In this document: positions 10,792 through 23,401 of the stretch, piece by piece
Layout of the letters: every line of letters begins with the position of its first letter
Numbering within the stretch: position 1 is the first letter of the stretch
From: Siphonodentalium dalli
Taxonomy: Eukaryota; Mollusca; Scaphopoda; Gadilida; Siphonodentaliidae
Reading direction: 5' to 3'
NCBI GenBank assembly: GCA_032622095.1
Contig: CP136067.1
Coordinates: 176,920,556 to 176,984,555 of the forward strand
DNA length: 64,000 nt
Position numbers and translations under genes: made by a program
Notes under the pieces: model-generated
The model's database searches: none
Seen by the model: the letters and a program-made list of their open reading frames with translations, nothing else
What the model was told of the DNA's origin: nothing

Positions 10792-11434
10792 GTGCTCAGA
10801 GAGAAGCAGATGACAATTTAAAAATCAATTGTTTCGGTACTTTTCAACAATCGTACTGCCTGTGGGACGATTTCCGGCTCGTGTGGTATAGCAAAGGCGT
10901 CAATGACACATTTTGGGCCATCGTAATATCTCACTGACAATTCTATCTGATTGAGCTCATCGAAAAACCCCTAAATACAAAATTTCAGTTCGATATCTTG
11001 AAACATGTAAGAGAAATCCATCGACATTGTTTTCTATTGTAAATTCTCTTTGCAATTTGGCGAACCCTTTGAGGAACAGAGTTTGATTGACGTATGTTCA
11101 CGTTGTCTACATCAGAGTTCCTCGGTCGTTTTAGCGTCAAACCAAGTGTGCGATGGATCAGGGCATGCCCGACTTGATAGGAATAGCCCTTTATGTGATC
11201 AAAATCTGTTTCCAATTATCAGATCTGGACGGTGTATTCGTTGACCTCTTTAGAGAGTTTGAACTCTAAGTAACGCCCACAAAGCACATCAATTTCCACC
11301 ACGTATATTCAAATGGCTGTATATCATAGACGACTCAACGTGCGGAGCTGCGCGATACGTCGTTTGGACGGATACATCATCGACTACTCCATGATGTACA
11401 AGTTGAATATATACTCATAACGATAATTCAACTA

Positions 11435-11920
11435 TTAAAGGTACTCAACCCGTAAAGAGGGTCCCCATCTCAACAGATTCCAACAACAACAATCCGATCA
11501 GAGGGTCCTATACTCCTATATTACTATTTCTTTGGCTTTGGGGGTAAAAAATATTTGATTCGAGTCGAGGAACCCATCAAACAAAGCTCAGAGTTATTAG
11601 ATATTGATTTTTCAAATTTGTTATGTTCTCGAGATGAGTACCAATAACTGCCGTAATCTGCTCTGGATGTGTACTCCAAATCTATTCAAACAGACAAGGA
11701 TGAATAACTCTAAAATCAAGTGGTAATTTTAACGCTATTTTTGACTGAGTTCTGGGCCAGATAGTATTCCCGATAATGAAAAATAATAGATTTCTAAAAT
11801 CGATATCTAACAAATCTGAGCGTTGATGGGTGACTTCCTCGACTCGAATCAAATATTTTTGACCCCCGAAGCCATTGAAATATTAATTGAGAGGAGTTTT
11901 ATCCGGTTGAGTACCTTTAA
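11435..11920. mobile_element. Element X, copy X2, foldback
   Basis: 486 bp from TTAAAGGTACTCAACCCG to CGGTTGAGTACCTTTAA. The arms are diverged inverted copies extending well inward: the ATATTTGATTCGAG arm faces GACTCGAATCAAATAT. TTAA borders. Noncoding. The flanks 10800-11434 and 11921-12469 hold nothing else I can assign. Confidence 0.85.
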
Positions 11921-12469
11921 AGGGCACATGTCAACAAAGTGGCTCAATTTTGTTTGGTTTCCATTAATCATGATATTCGAATTAAACACAAGTTTTGGAG
12001 AAAGAGCGAATTTGACAATGACGTCGCCCTGATTCAACCCAAAAACGTCATTGGCACATGCCGTAATGAACGTCCTTGATTGACCTTGATCTTGCCCTAT
12101 AATTTTGCCAACTGTCATTTTTGTGGTCACCAATATCTGTGCTACATACTCACATAAAATTCATCGGCATGTGACATATTTTATTTTTTCAGAATTTTAT
12201 GGACGAATTTGTTCATTTAAGGGAGAATCACCCATCCCCATACACTTTACAACCGAAAGCGCGCCTCGCTTATAAATAACGTCATTATTATGCTCAGCAC
12301 GTGCAGTTACACCTCCCCCGTCGAACGTGTATGTGTAGCGAGAGTAATTACGCCCCATCATTCAATTCATTGCCAAGGTTAAAATCTTAGACCAGCGCCG
12401 TGAATGGAATCACACACAGGATCTCGATCTAACACGGCCACCAACGAGAGAGTCGGAATGAGGATGAAC

Positions 12470-12560
12470 AACACCCCGGTCAAGTGGTCCTGCTAATATG
12501 CTATGATGCTGGTGGTCCTGCTGAATTGCCATGATACTGGTAGGGCAAATGATGCCGTTA
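12470..12560 (+). repeat. Two-unit relative of the 29-bp minisatellite at 43.8 kb
   Basis: GGTCCTGCTAATATGCTATG, then ATGCTGGTGGTCCTGCTGAA: about two units. Both flanks also match 43.8-44.1 kb (CACCCCGGTCAAG before, AAATGATGCCGTTACGAAAA after). This is therefore a second copy of the same element, not just the same satellite. Confidence 0.75.
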
Positions 12561-13878
12561 CGAAAAAAGTACCTTTATTTGTTCTAAAGTTGTCATTTTC
12601 GCGGTGTTTATTATCTGATTGACAGCTGTGATTAGGTCTATTGTCTTGCCGGCAGAATATAATATAAATTGTAGGATAAAATTATGATTAATTTGGGTTG
12701 AAATCGGATGAAGGATCCGGGATCATGCTAACATTATCATAACGTCGAATACCCGACATATACAAGACAGTTCCTTTTTATTATATGCTAAGCTATCAAT
12801 TATTAGTATTTTTGCATCAGATAAAACCCGTTATCCGTCTAATGAGATATCGATATATCACTCGTATCCATCCGCGATAAAATTGAAAGTGATTCCGTTT
12901 CTTGATGGAAGACTGTTAAAAGTCCCTGAGTGTTCAGGTTGAAAAAATGAAATATGTGATTAATTAAAGTTTTTTGTTAAACGTTCTATGATGTTAGCCC
13001 CTTTATCAATCTGTCTGAACAATGGAACTATTTTTTACCATGGCTGTGCTTGGATATACACATTTTCACTTTTTACTTTTCTTTCGAGTTGAGCCATGGA
13101 CCAACTGAGCGGAGCATACAATAAACAGAACATCTACACTTTTTGGTTGGATATGGTAATTATCTCATTCGTGATGACAAAAAGTGTAGATATCCTCTAT
13201 ATATTACTAACCAGAAGCGAACCCGAGTTCGTCGTGTCATTACAAGTCAGTTACCTTGATAATGTTGTTCGATTGTAATACCTTGGTTTCCAAAAATCAT
13301 GTATTGAATCATGTTAGTGCAGAAAAGTAATCTCGGCTTTAGTTTCGCCATTAGTTTTGCTAATTAACTAGATGAACATATGTTGTGAGATGCTGTGGTC
13401 GAAATATGGAGTTGTTCAGAGGGACAATCGGTTTTCCATTACTGAGAGTGAGGGGCGGGATCGTTCCATTTAACGAAGAAACGTGTATCCATAGACGTCC
13501 AAGAATCATTAACAGATTAGTACATTGAGCCGATACTTGGATAACTGAGAAAATACACCTTTCGCACAATTAAATTGTACTGATAAGAATTACTAACTCG
13601 TGGGGCACCAGTTAACTGTTGTCGTGTTTACGGAGGAAATAAAGTCATATATATAATCTTATACTCAATATACTCATGCCACAGCCATAATACCATATAA
13701 TATTTATATATCTCAACCCCTTTTGGGTGAAGGAACGCCCATTCCCATTTTGTCACCCACATCGAATAATGGAGGGGAACAGCAGTTATATGTACCCCCG
13801 GTCTCAACAAATGGGACGTGTTTTGAAATGGGGAGTTTTTGCCCAGTTACGACTACGGTTTCGGGTTTACAACAAAGA
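12561..13878. other. Noncoding; contains a diverged repeat also seen at 16.6 kb
   Basis: 13330-13520 and 16640-16820 share TTTTGCTAATTAAC, GGTCGAA(A/T)TAT and TTAACGAAGAA in order and are probably old copies of one element. The rest has no coding signal. Confidence 0.45.
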
Positions 13879-14095
13879 TAACATATACATTATATAGTAC
13901 TAAGCTAACATATACATTATATAGTACTAAGCTAACATATACATTATATAGTACTAAGCTAACATATGCATTATATAGTACTAAATTCGATGTCGTACAA
14001 AGCTAACATATACATTATATAGTACTAAGTTAACATATACATTATATATTACTAAGTTAACATATACATTATATAGTACTAAGTTCGATGTCGTT
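13879..14095. repeat. 27-bp tandem repeat array
   Basis: About seven units of TAACATATACATTATATAGT + ACTAAGC. TTCGATGTCGT occurs twice as a spacer (near 13984 and at the end), suggesting a higher-order duplication of the array. Confidence 0.9.
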
Positions 14096-14167
14096 TCTCT
14101 GGTCAGAAATGTGGTATAGTTGACTCCGAGAGTGTGTCCTTAATTTATATTTCTAAGTGGCAATCAA

Positions 14168-15322
14168 ATCATTCATCTCCGTGAAACACGATAATCGTGC
14201 CGAAAAGCGGCGGTTCCCCGCTTAGAGGATTCGTCACCGAGATATTTGTAACTGATGATGATATCGATTATATTCTTATTTTAACATATTACACTTCTTT
14301 TTACACTACATATGCACACACTATTTCTTGCTCTGCTCCTACAACATACATGTATACTATTAAATTCCTAATTAAACCCTTTGGCTATAAATTTCATTCG
14401 GCCCTTTGCTAACGCTCCAAATTACTTTCTAAATTGATAATAGCCCAACATCAGGTTACGGTCTTTGTACTCCCGTTTGTTAAAGGTACGGTTGGCCTTG
14501 GCGGTGGGTATCCTGTGAAAATATTTCCACCCGTCAAAAACCGCCACAAACAGAAAGAACATCAAAATGTAGACAGACTTTGTCCGTATATAAATAAGAA
14601 ATATCGCATAAAAAGTATGTTATTCTCATATGTTTAACCATTGTTATGTAAACAAAAGCATAAAAAGTAACTTTTCTGGTGTGTGTTTATATTATGATGG
14701 TAAACATAAGAGCGTTCTTTGTTGGTGAATTCCTGATATGGAACTAACAAAGAGCGTTTATGCCATTTGTGTGTGATTAGCCAGTAGCATTGTGCTGTCC
14801 TCTGTAACCCAATCAGGCTCTTGCTTAGGTAAAATATAGTAGGTATTTATGATAACATGTTGTTTACGCGATGGTCATGGTATATATGAACGAAACTGTA
14901 TGCGTTTTAATGTTTTTCTGTTTACGGTGTTTGGAACAAATATGAATATTTTCGACAATTAAGGCCTCCGTGCCTTTAACTGTGATGACGGTGTTTTTGT
15001 CGTGATTTTAACTATATTTAATATTTGGATCTCTTGCAAGGCACTCCATCATAGTTATCACATGGCATACACAGCCTTTATGTGAGTAGCATATCAAATG
15101 TTATATTCCACCGCCAAGCTATCAATTATCTTCTTTACTTTTAGTTGACATAACTTTAGAGATCTTGTATCTTACTCCACAATATGTATACAGGACATAC
15201 CATCGCTTGTATGCATACCAGTGGCTTCGAACCTACCTTCGGTCTAGTGACATTCCTTGCAACCCTTGAATAATTTCACAACAAATCATTCATCGCCGTG
15301 AAACACGATAATCGTGCGAAAC
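14168..15322. repeat. 35-bp direct repeat pair around C2
   Basis: AATCATTCATC(T/G)CCGTGAAACACGATAATC is found at 14168-14202 and at 15288-15322. It contains the palindrome CACGATAATCGTG. The copies lie on either side of C2, but too far from its borders to be a target duplication. The rest of 14980-15935 is unassigned. Confidence 0.6.
14480..14979 (+). mobile_element. Family C MITE, copy C2
   Basis: TTAAAGGTACGGTTGGCC at the left, GGCCTCCGTGCCTTTAA at the right, 500 bp. The paired AAGAGCGTT boxes keep the 42-bp period. TTAA at both ends. Confidence 0.92.
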
Positions 15323-15935
15323 ACAAAGCGGTAAGATATGACACGATAACATAATTAAGAACAAATTAATCACGACAAACAGTACCATATCACCCGACTG
15401 TGAGTGGCAATAAGATTGAACGGCACGATTTTCTAACAAACGGACTCGTAATCGTCAATTCTGCGAAATGATTTGTGGATTGTCCGAAAAATACAATACT
15501 ATTAGCTTTTCTTAATTCTGATCAGTAGTAGTTCATTATGCAAAAGGTGTCTAACGTGGATGTGTAAATTACACGAAAGATGATTCCAGCCACAACATTT
15601 ACGTTCCGTTTTCTGTTATACATTAATTTCGTTTGTAAGTTGCGAACTGAAAGGGCAGTCGTAGCTTCGGGAAACCGTATGATATTATTCCTGTTGGCTC
15701 TAATCGACGGAAAGATGCGAACTTGACCAACTCAGCAATAAGCATTCCTCTGCAGAGTATATGTTGATAGCTTGACTCTAAATCCTGACCAGATCTCTCA
15801 AACCTTTATATAAACTTGACCATAGCATGCAGTGAAAAGCGTGATCGTAATGTTTCATCTAACATTTCCCTGTTTCCCTGAGTATTGTTTTACCAGTAAG
15901 TACATATATTGTCTGTTTGTCTGTCTGTGTTTGTG

Positions 15936-15975
15936 TGAGAGAGAGATAGAGAGAGAGGAGAGAGAGAGAGAGATG

Positions 15976-16033
<58 letters not shown>
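15936..16033 (+). repeat. (GA)n microsatellite
   Basis: Almost pure GA dinucleotides with a few interruptions (GATAGA, GGAG, GATGGGG). Open frames through it are repeat artefacts. Confidence 0.97.
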
Positions 16034-16036
<3 letters not shown>

Positions 16037-16103
16037 TGACACATTTATCATAATGAGAACATAACACTAAAAGTGCATATTGCCACCAGAAGTTCTCATT
16101 AAA

Positions 16104-16535
16104 ACGAATGCATTCCGCCCATCACCTACGAATGCATTCCGCCCATCACCTACGAATGCATTCCGCCCATCACCTACGAATGCATTCCGCCCATCACCTA
16201 CGAATGCATTCCGCCCATCACCTACGAATGCATTCCGCCCATCACCTACGAATGCATTCCGCCCATCACCTACGAATGCATTCCGCCCATCACCTACGAA
16301 TGCATTCCGCCCATCACCTACGAATGCATTCCGCCCATCACCTACGAATGCATTCCGCCCATCACCTACGAATGCATTCCGCCCATCACCTACGAATGCA
16401 TTCCGCCCATCACCTACGAATGCATTCCGCCCATCACCTACGAATGCATTCCGCCCATCACCTACGAATGCATTCCGCCCATCACCTACGAATGCATTCC
16501 GCCCATCACCTACGAATGCATTCCGCCCATCACCT
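16104..16535 (+). repeat. Perfect 24-bp minisatellite, 18 copies
   Basis: Unit ACGAATGCATTCCGCCCATC + ACCT, repeated exactly 18 times with no substitution that I can see. Because 24 is a multiple of three, frames stay open: one reads TNAFRPSP per unit (16080-16613), another MHSAHHLR. No upstream coding context supports a protein. The unit contains the 10-bp palindrome GAATGCATTC. The uniformity points to very recent expansion or homogenisation. Confidence 0.97.
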
Positions 16536-17220
16536 AACGTTTTACTTGATCGTTTTAGTGTTCGATCGAAATACTTTCGATTCTCGAGTTTACGAATGAT
16601 GAAATGTGTTTAGAATATGAACTAAACATTTCTTTGTTGCCCATTATTTTTGCTAATTAACGACGATGTGAACTCTTGTCTTGGGACTCTACGGTCGAAT
16701 TATCGAAGTGTTTCGTGGAAACAATTGATTTGCCTGTTACGGGGGTGAATTGGAGAGTACTTCTTAATTAACGAAGAAGCTAGTATTCTCATAAATCGGG
16801 CACCTGCTGGGCCGATTTGCGTCGGACTTGGTACCATGACGTGTCTTCATCATAACCCAGTAAGAATATATTCCCACCTGCCGACGAAGACATCTACAGG
16901 GTCACGTCATGTTTCCATATTTTTACAACGTTTGATCTCATGCAGGGACATAGTCGACCTTCGTGAGTTATTGGTTTACAAGAAAACTAAAAGGTAACGC
17001 GCTCAAGATCATATATTATATAGCCATGAGTGTAATTAATATAGAATATAAAATATATTGGTTTCACGAATGACCAACTCATAATTCCGGTAAAAGAACT
17101 AATCCTTCAAATCATTGCAACAACTATATACGGCTTATCACTGAAGGTTTCTCATGCATCTCACCAGAATTCCCAACTACTCCTTTTACCGGACTCGGCC
17201 TCCGGGTTGCAGTTCGACTT

Positions 17221-17720
17221 TTAAAGGTACGGTTGGCCTTGGCGGTGGGTATCCTGTAAAAATATTTCCACACGTCAAAAACCGCCACAAACAGAAAGAA
17301 CATCAAAATGTAGACAGACTTTGTCCGTATACAAATAAGAAATATCGCATAAACAGTATGTTATTGTCATTTGTTTGACCATTGTTATGTAAACAAAAGC
17401 ATAAAAAGTTACTTTTCTGGTGTTTGTTTATATTATGATGGTAAACATAAAGAGCGTTCTTTGTTGATGAATTCCTGATATGGAACAATTAAAGAGCGTT
17501 TATGCCATTTTTGTGTGATTAGCCAGTAGCATTGTGCTGTCTTCTGTAACACAATCAGGCTCTTGCTTAGGTAAAATATAGTAGGTCTTTATGATAACAT
17601 GCTGTTTACGCGATAGTCATGGTATATATGAACGAAACTATGCATTTTAATGTTTTTCTGTTTACGGTGATTGGAACAAATATGAATATTTTCGACAACT
17701 AAGGCCTCGTGTGCCTTTAA
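17221..17720 (+). mobile_element. Family C MITE, copy C3, nested in M1
   Basis: 500 bp with C ends. The M2 copy reads GACTTTTAATCCGTCCC at the matching place; in M1 the TTAA of that string is present on both sides of C3. This is direct proof of a 4-bp TTAA target duplication. Confidence 0.95.
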
Positions 17721-17766
17721 TCCGTCCCAAAAATTCCAATTTCTATAAATAAAACGCCCATGGCCC

Positions 17767-18096
17767 CAAACTCCATACAGCGCCCTCTACGTTATCACTG
17801 CGATATAGCACTGCCACAAGGATGGTACTTTGCAGACGATAAATCTATTTATACATATCGTCGCGGAACAATATTTAGTCACCTATTATCTTGTTTTGAC
17901 CACCAAATGTTTTTAAAGTTTGCAATAATGGTAATTCTTTCGGTATTGATAAGAAAAATATGAACTGAGCCAGACATAGACAATTTTAATCCTAAAACAT
18001 AAGAACTAAAAACACGTAAGAAATCCTTACCAATTAATGTCATTATGGCAGTGGTATCTCAGCGGAGCGATGGGAGATTACTCTGCCTGAAGTTTG
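17767..18096. mobile_element. 330-bp MITE with 9-bp target duplication, nested in M1
   Basis: CCATGGCCC occurs at 17758-17766 and at 18097-18105 and only once in the M2 counterpart. The ends are imperfect inverted repeats: CAAACTCCATACAGCG at the left against the complement of CTGCCTGAAGTTTG. The 8-9 bp duplication would fit a hAT- or Mutator-type enzyme. The family is not otherwise represented here. Confidence 0.9.
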
Positions 18097-18320
18097 CCAT
18101 GGCCCATGTATACCAAGAATCAGCGAAACATTATACACGCGGAGCGCGAAATGAACACATGAAACGCCTACGCCACTTCACGCCGACTGTGTGCACGCGC
18201 TTGCTGTGTGTTATTGTGAGACTCTTTTGGAATTTTAACAATATGTTACTTTTAATTCTTTTTGTAGTTTAGAAAAAGTTGATCAAATGATTAATGTTCT
18301 AATAAAATGTACCGATATAT

Positions 18321-18556
18321 GATTATTAGAAATGACTTACACGTCGATTGTGGTCATTGGTTTAAAAGGTTTTGACCGGCAGAGTATAATTAAACAGAGT
18401 TCGTGTGAAATCTCTTCGGGATTCACACACTTTGACCGGCAGAGTAATTAAACAGAATTCGTGTGAAATCTCTTCGGGATTCACACACTTTGTTCAATTA
18501 ATCTGCCTGTCAAATCCATTGACCCCAATCGATGTGGAAATCATTTCTTAAATATC
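18321..18556. mobile_element. Foldback W with two tandem inner hairpins
   Basis: The outer arms are inverted (ACACGTCGATTGTGG against CCCCAATCGATGTGG; GACCGGCAGAGT against the ATCTGCCTGTC region). Inside, a 60-bp unit is tandemly duplicated. Each copy has a hairpin, GTGTGAAATC-TCTTCG-GGATTCACAC, at 18403-18428 and 18461-18486. Confidence 0.85.
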
Positions 18557-18650
18557 TCAGTCTGATTGTATCCTGGGTTGATTTCTATAATCCTACGCGC
18601 ACTTATGTTCGTATCAATTTAGTCACAGCTGCAACATCAACATATCCTCG

Positions 18651-18996
18651 CGGAAGTACGCACATAATCGACCTATAAAGTGAAATAAGCACATAATGTG
18701 ATTATTTGATTCTGCATTAAGCAGATAATGGAGTCTTTCCTCATATTTCGATTTATGGCGCGGGCCACAATGAAAACACATGTTAAAGAGCATGAACCTG
18801 AACAGTCATTAATTGGCTTATTTGTGTCATTGTCCGCACATAATCTGCTTAGAATCGCCTCATTATGAGTCAATAATGTGACTATTACGCTCTCATGTTC
18901 AGCACACTATCGACTCAAAATGAGTCAATTCTCAGCAGATTATCTACCTAAATCAATTTCTATTATAAGTAGATAATGTTCGTTTTTTTCTGGAGA
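18651..18996 (+). mobile_element. Element L, copy L1
   Basis: Matches L2 (51.6 kb) in inverse orientation: GTACGCACATAATCGAC end, AATAATGTGACTA, TCTGCTTAGAATCGCCTCAT and CACATAATCTGCTTA. Several TCTGCTTA / AAGCAGAT segments occur inside in both orientations. Noncoding. The stretch 18997-19619 holds a C17 run near 19330 and nothing else I can assign. Confidence 0.75.
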
Positions 18997-19619
18997 ACAA
19001 GCTGGCAACACCGTCATGCCGACTTTTATATTATCATTTGTAGTTTTGTAATGTGTACATGTATAATTTGGGACATACTATACATGTTTAATGTACTGAC
19101 TGCAGGGTGCGTAAGCCCCAATTCTGGAAGATTACAGGGTTAATCGATTCGAACTCGGTAACATTGATTGATTGATTGGGGTTTTTAATATCGCGTTCAG
19201 CAACTTACTGACGTAACATCGAAACAGTTAAAATGACCGCTCGTTGGTGTGAAGTGTTATCGATATTAGGTTTCGGATGCCGTATTATCGTTCATCGCTG
19301 ACCAATACACTGTCAAAATGTGGTGTAGCCCCCCCCCCCCCCGCTGTGTGGGCCAGGGCTAGAATATGTACACCGCCCACCTGTTTGCCGTGCGGAGCAT
19401 CTCACTAGGGTGGAATAGGAGCTCTGATTATACTTAGGAGTCCGAATCGCGCGTGACATCAAATGGACCACCTGTGTATACCTCTGTGTCACGATTTTCT
19501 TCGGTCACACATCGCTTCAAGATGTGCATTTGAGTTGACCTGGTCCCATCCATTGGCTAGTATAACGCATCTAATATTTTTTAATTGTTTTTTTATTACT
19601 CCTCTGAACATTGTTTCAG

Positions 19620-20000
19620 ATTATTTCGCGCTCCGCGTGTATAATGTTTCGCTGATTCTTGGTATACATGGGCCATGGGCGTTTTATTTATAGAAATGGG
19701 AATTTTTGGGACGGATTAAAAGTCGAACTGCGACCCGGAGGCCGAATCCGGTAAAAGATGTAGTTGGGAATTCTGGTGAGATGCACGAGAAACCTTCAGT
19801 GATAATCCATGTATAGTTGTTGTAATAATTTGAAGGATTTTTTTTTTAACGGAATTATGAGTTGGTCATTCGTGAAACCCATATATTTTATATTTTATAA
19901 TTGCAACCATGGGTATATAATATATTATCTTGAGCGCGTTACCATTTCTAACATTGCATGTTTTTTTTTGTATATTGGCTGCGGTCAAACACAATTCTGG
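19620..20000 (-). mobile_element. Element M, copy M2, empty-site reference
   Basis: Reverse complement of M1 without C3 and without the 330-bp element. It retains ATGGGCCATGGGCG (unoccupied 9-bp target) and GGACGGATTAAAAGTC (unoccupied TTAA). Confidence 0.88.
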
Positions 20001-22379
20001 ACGATCGATCGTGCAATTATATATATCGTAGCCAATACAATTTAGCAAAACATAATGAGTAGAGATCAACTTTGGTGAAACGCAATGGGTTAATTGGTCC
20101 AGTCGACTCATTGTGTGGAAACTCAGCGGGCAACATGGCTTGCTATGTCATATTAATTATGACGACCAATTATCAGCAAACTCCACCATAATAAATTGTC
20201 ACACCTACTATACCATCGCTACTGTTGTACGTGTGTCCGCAGCCATTGCTAGCCACTGTTTTCTCTCCTCTCGTTGACGGCATTGCATTCTGTGCAGTCA
20301 CGTTTGCTATTTGAATCATGTGTTTATTTGGATTTCGTCTGGATGGTTATTCAAATGTTTGAATTTATTTTGTTCACGCCTGTCTCACTGATGTTTACCA
20401 GGAGGCTGTTATATGTGGTGACTAAACGTGTCACCGCTTCAGTCTTTTGTCCGACCATAGCACAAACGGAAGTCCAAGTTTGTTTGACTGAGTGATGCTT
20501 TATTCTCATAATTGCATGAATATTGAGAAATAAAGAATGATATTCACAAAAGCATGCGACGATATATATGCACACATTATATACATGTCTCCGGTGCAAT
20601 GGGGATATCTTACACTCAACAATTTTGTTTTTTAAGTTTTGTCCAATTCGACCTGGCGGTACGAAGATGTTTAGAGTACGTTTTTTTAATTTCTGCGCGA
20701 ATTCCGAAATGGATTTTTAGGAACTCATGAGTCATGTTGGACTTCGAAATACAACGGTAATTGTTTATTTAATTGCGTTAATCGTTATTTAATGCGTTAT
20801 TTAATGTCGGCTGAGCTAGTTGTCGAACATGTTTGCCATGTAGAAAGTCAGTCAAAAAAAAAGAAACAAAAAAAAGAATCAAAACAAAAAGCAAGAGATT
20901 GAATGTAGAAGAGATGAGTCTCAATAATGAGGTACATGTGTTCCTAGTGATACATGGCCTTAATTATTTGTCAATGCTAAGACGATTCAAAGGAGTGCAG
21001 GGGAATTGAAATATGCCAACAGGTCTTTCCTCCACCAGTATCATGACGTTGTGATATATCGCATATATACTGAAACCCAATAGATAAATCCAATACGATC
21101 GCTCATTTCGTATGATTAGACACATCTATTGGAGCGACTCTTGCACCTACAGAGACAGGAGTTACGCAGGTTAAGGTGTGAACAAATAACTAAAACATCC
21201 AATAGGTTTTCCAATCAATTCAATCGACACTATTGATGACAGACGATGTTAGTGGACGCAGATGTTGTGCCGTTCAACAAACATTACGTTGGCGACCAGC
21301 TCAGATGATCAAAGAAGTTGTTTTATTTAGACGGACTTTATTTGGAATCAGTGTTGCCCTTTCGGAACTTCTTTAAGGAGGTAAATATAGAACAGTAGAA
21401 AATAAACTGGCATGGCTCATTTTACCTCCATATTATGGCTATGTCATTTGGAAGTCGTGATAACATGGTGCGAGAAAATTTAACCTTACCAAAGGCATAA
21501 CAAATTTCTTACTGTTTGTAGTTTCTGGGGCATATGTGAGATAAAAGGTCAGAAATAGACAGACATTGGTGTTGTTTACCTTGTCATGGTCGCATAGCTA
21601 ATCAAGATAACTATATTTATATCAACAACCGTCAGCCGTAACCGTATTTTATATACATTGTTAGCCTGTTCTCGTGAAAATAAGCATATAACTGGCTTAT
21701 TTTAATGGACAAAATATGTTCATATTGGCATCATTCAACATCAATATACGCTCTATATGGACATACCACGCTGCAAACTTTGCGATCGAAGATGGCGTCC
21801 AACATGGCTATCTATAGTACAATAGTTCTATAACTAAGTCATTATACGATATATTGTGGCATCTAAATTACCAGTTTGTTCGAAATTAGAGTCCGGGAGT
21901 GATTAGAGTAACACGGACACGAAATAGTACAACATCGGCTGTGAAATGGCTGTCCAAATGGCCGAAACTCCAAACTATACCACGACGAAAACAACATATT
22001 GGATAACCGAGTAAAAATACACATATCATTAAAACAGATCCACCTGAATGATGTATCGGTCACTGCAACGCAAGTCTAACACAATGATTTACGTCTTTAA
22101 AATTCGGATTTTCTGCTTAGAATACACCCAACAGTCGGGTCAAAAACTAATAATTTCGGGGATTCAACACACGAAGTAATATTTCGCCACACAGAGCGTG
22201 ATAGTTTCATTCAGCATGATGTTTAATTAGTTAATGTAACGCAGAAATTGAAGTGCATACCTTTGCGATATAAATACTAGTTATATTCCGGAATGTTCAA
22301 CATTCTCAGTGATAATAATCCATACATGTATGTCGCAATGCTTGTTATACTGTAAAGAAACACCCATCTCTGCAATAGA
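20001..22379. other. Unassigned noncoding stretch
   Basis: An A-rich low-complexity tract lies at 20851-20893. CCCAATAGATAAATCCAAT near 21068 recurs near 24430, just before the LINE fragment. No coding signal and no other internal repeat. Confidence 0.45.
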
Positions 22380-22777
22380 TTAACCCTTTACCCAACAGAA
22401 CGGCCCTGTGCCAATGCATTATCTTATATATGCGAGTCGACCATAGGTCGCCTCGCATATATAAGAGAATGCATTGGCTTAACACATTAAAAATTATAAA
22501 ATTGTTAAAGAATGTAAGAAAAAACGGTAAAAAGTGTTAAAAAAAGATTTTTTACGCCAATGCATTCTCTTATATATGCGAGGCGACCTATGGTCGACAC
22601 GCATATATAAGAGAATGCATTGGCACAGGGCATGACTGTAACTATCACAATGTGGTCAAGGAGCCGGTTCCAATGATATCCATATTTGTATGGTTCTATT
22701 GAGACAGACCGAAGATATTTTAGGCTGTTGAAGCTTTATTTGGCCGGTTTTGGCCGTTTTGTTGGGTAAAGGGTTAA
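22380..22777. mobile_element. Element H, copy H1, with twin hairpins
   Basis: Ends TTAACCCTTTACCCAACA and its inverse GTTGGGTAAAGGGTTAA. About 400 bp, noncoding. The left half holds two 69-bp palindromes. The right half is unique sequence shared with H2 (GTCAAGGAGCCGGTTCC). TTAA borders. Confidence 0.92.
22410..22624. repeat. Twin 69-bp palindromes of H1
   Basis: 22410-22478 and 22556-22624, separated by 77 AT-rich bases. Each begins GCCAATGC and ends GCATTGGC. The second is the inverse of the first, so the block is also one large inverted repeat that extends outward to CCCTGTG/CACAGGG. Confidence 0.93.
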
Positions 22778-22899
22778 CACCCCATGACACCAGATCAAAG
22801 AGAGGACACATCGTACATTGTATGTAAGACTAATGTTCATGCTGCTACCAAACCAGTTTCTTAGTAGACAATTTTGTTCATATTACTTCAGTTGACACT

Positions 22900-23401
22900 T
22901 TAAAGGCACGTGTGGCCTTAGTTGTCGAAAATATTCATATTTGTTCCAATCACCGTAAACAGAAAAACATTAAAACACATACAGTTTCGTTCATATATAC
23001 AATGACCATCGCGTAAACAGCATGTTATCACAAAGACCTACTATATTTTACATAAGCAAGAGCCTGATTGTGTTTCAGAAGACAGCACAATGCTACTGGC
23101 TAATCACACACAAATGGCATAAACGCTCTTTATTAGTTCCATATCAGGAATTCACCCACAAAGAACGCTCTTTATGTTTACCATCATAATATAAACAAAC
23201 ACCAGAAAAGTTACTTTTTATGCTTGTGTTTACATAACAATGGTCAAACAGATGGCAATAACATACTGTTTATGCGATATTTATTATTTGTATACGGACA
23301 AAGTCTGTCTACATTTTGATGTTCTTTCTGTTTGTGGCGGTTTTTGACGGGTGTAAATATTTTCACAGGATACCCACCGCCAAGGCCAACCGTACCTTTA
23401 A
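22900..23401 (-). mobile_element. Family C MITE, copy C4
   Basis: Reverse orientation, ends AAAGGCACGTGTGGCC and GGCCAACCGTACCTTT. Its right TTAA (23398-23401) is at the same time the left TTAA of C5. Confidence 0.93.

Larger units (their letters stand above)
16970..18152 (+). mobile_element. Element M, copy M1, carrying two nested insertions
   Basis: It aligns with M2 (19620-20000, opposite strand): AAGGTAACGCGCTCAAGATC, TGACCAACTCATAATTCC, the TTCCCAACTAC / CGGCCTCCGGG segment, TCTATAAATAAAACGCCCAT and TATACCAAGAATCAGCGAAA. M2 lacks C3 and the 330-bp element, so it serves as the empty-site reference. Noncoding; class unknown. Confidence 0.85.

Noticed and set aside
16104-16535. CRISPR-like array
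   Set aside because: The units are directly contiguous with no spacers, and the sequence is eukaryotic.
16080-16613. Open frame of 177 codons with TNAFRPSP repeats
   Set aside because: It exists because a perfect 24-bp minisatellite lacks stop codons; all three forward frames are long, and no start context, flanking exon or homology supports a protein.
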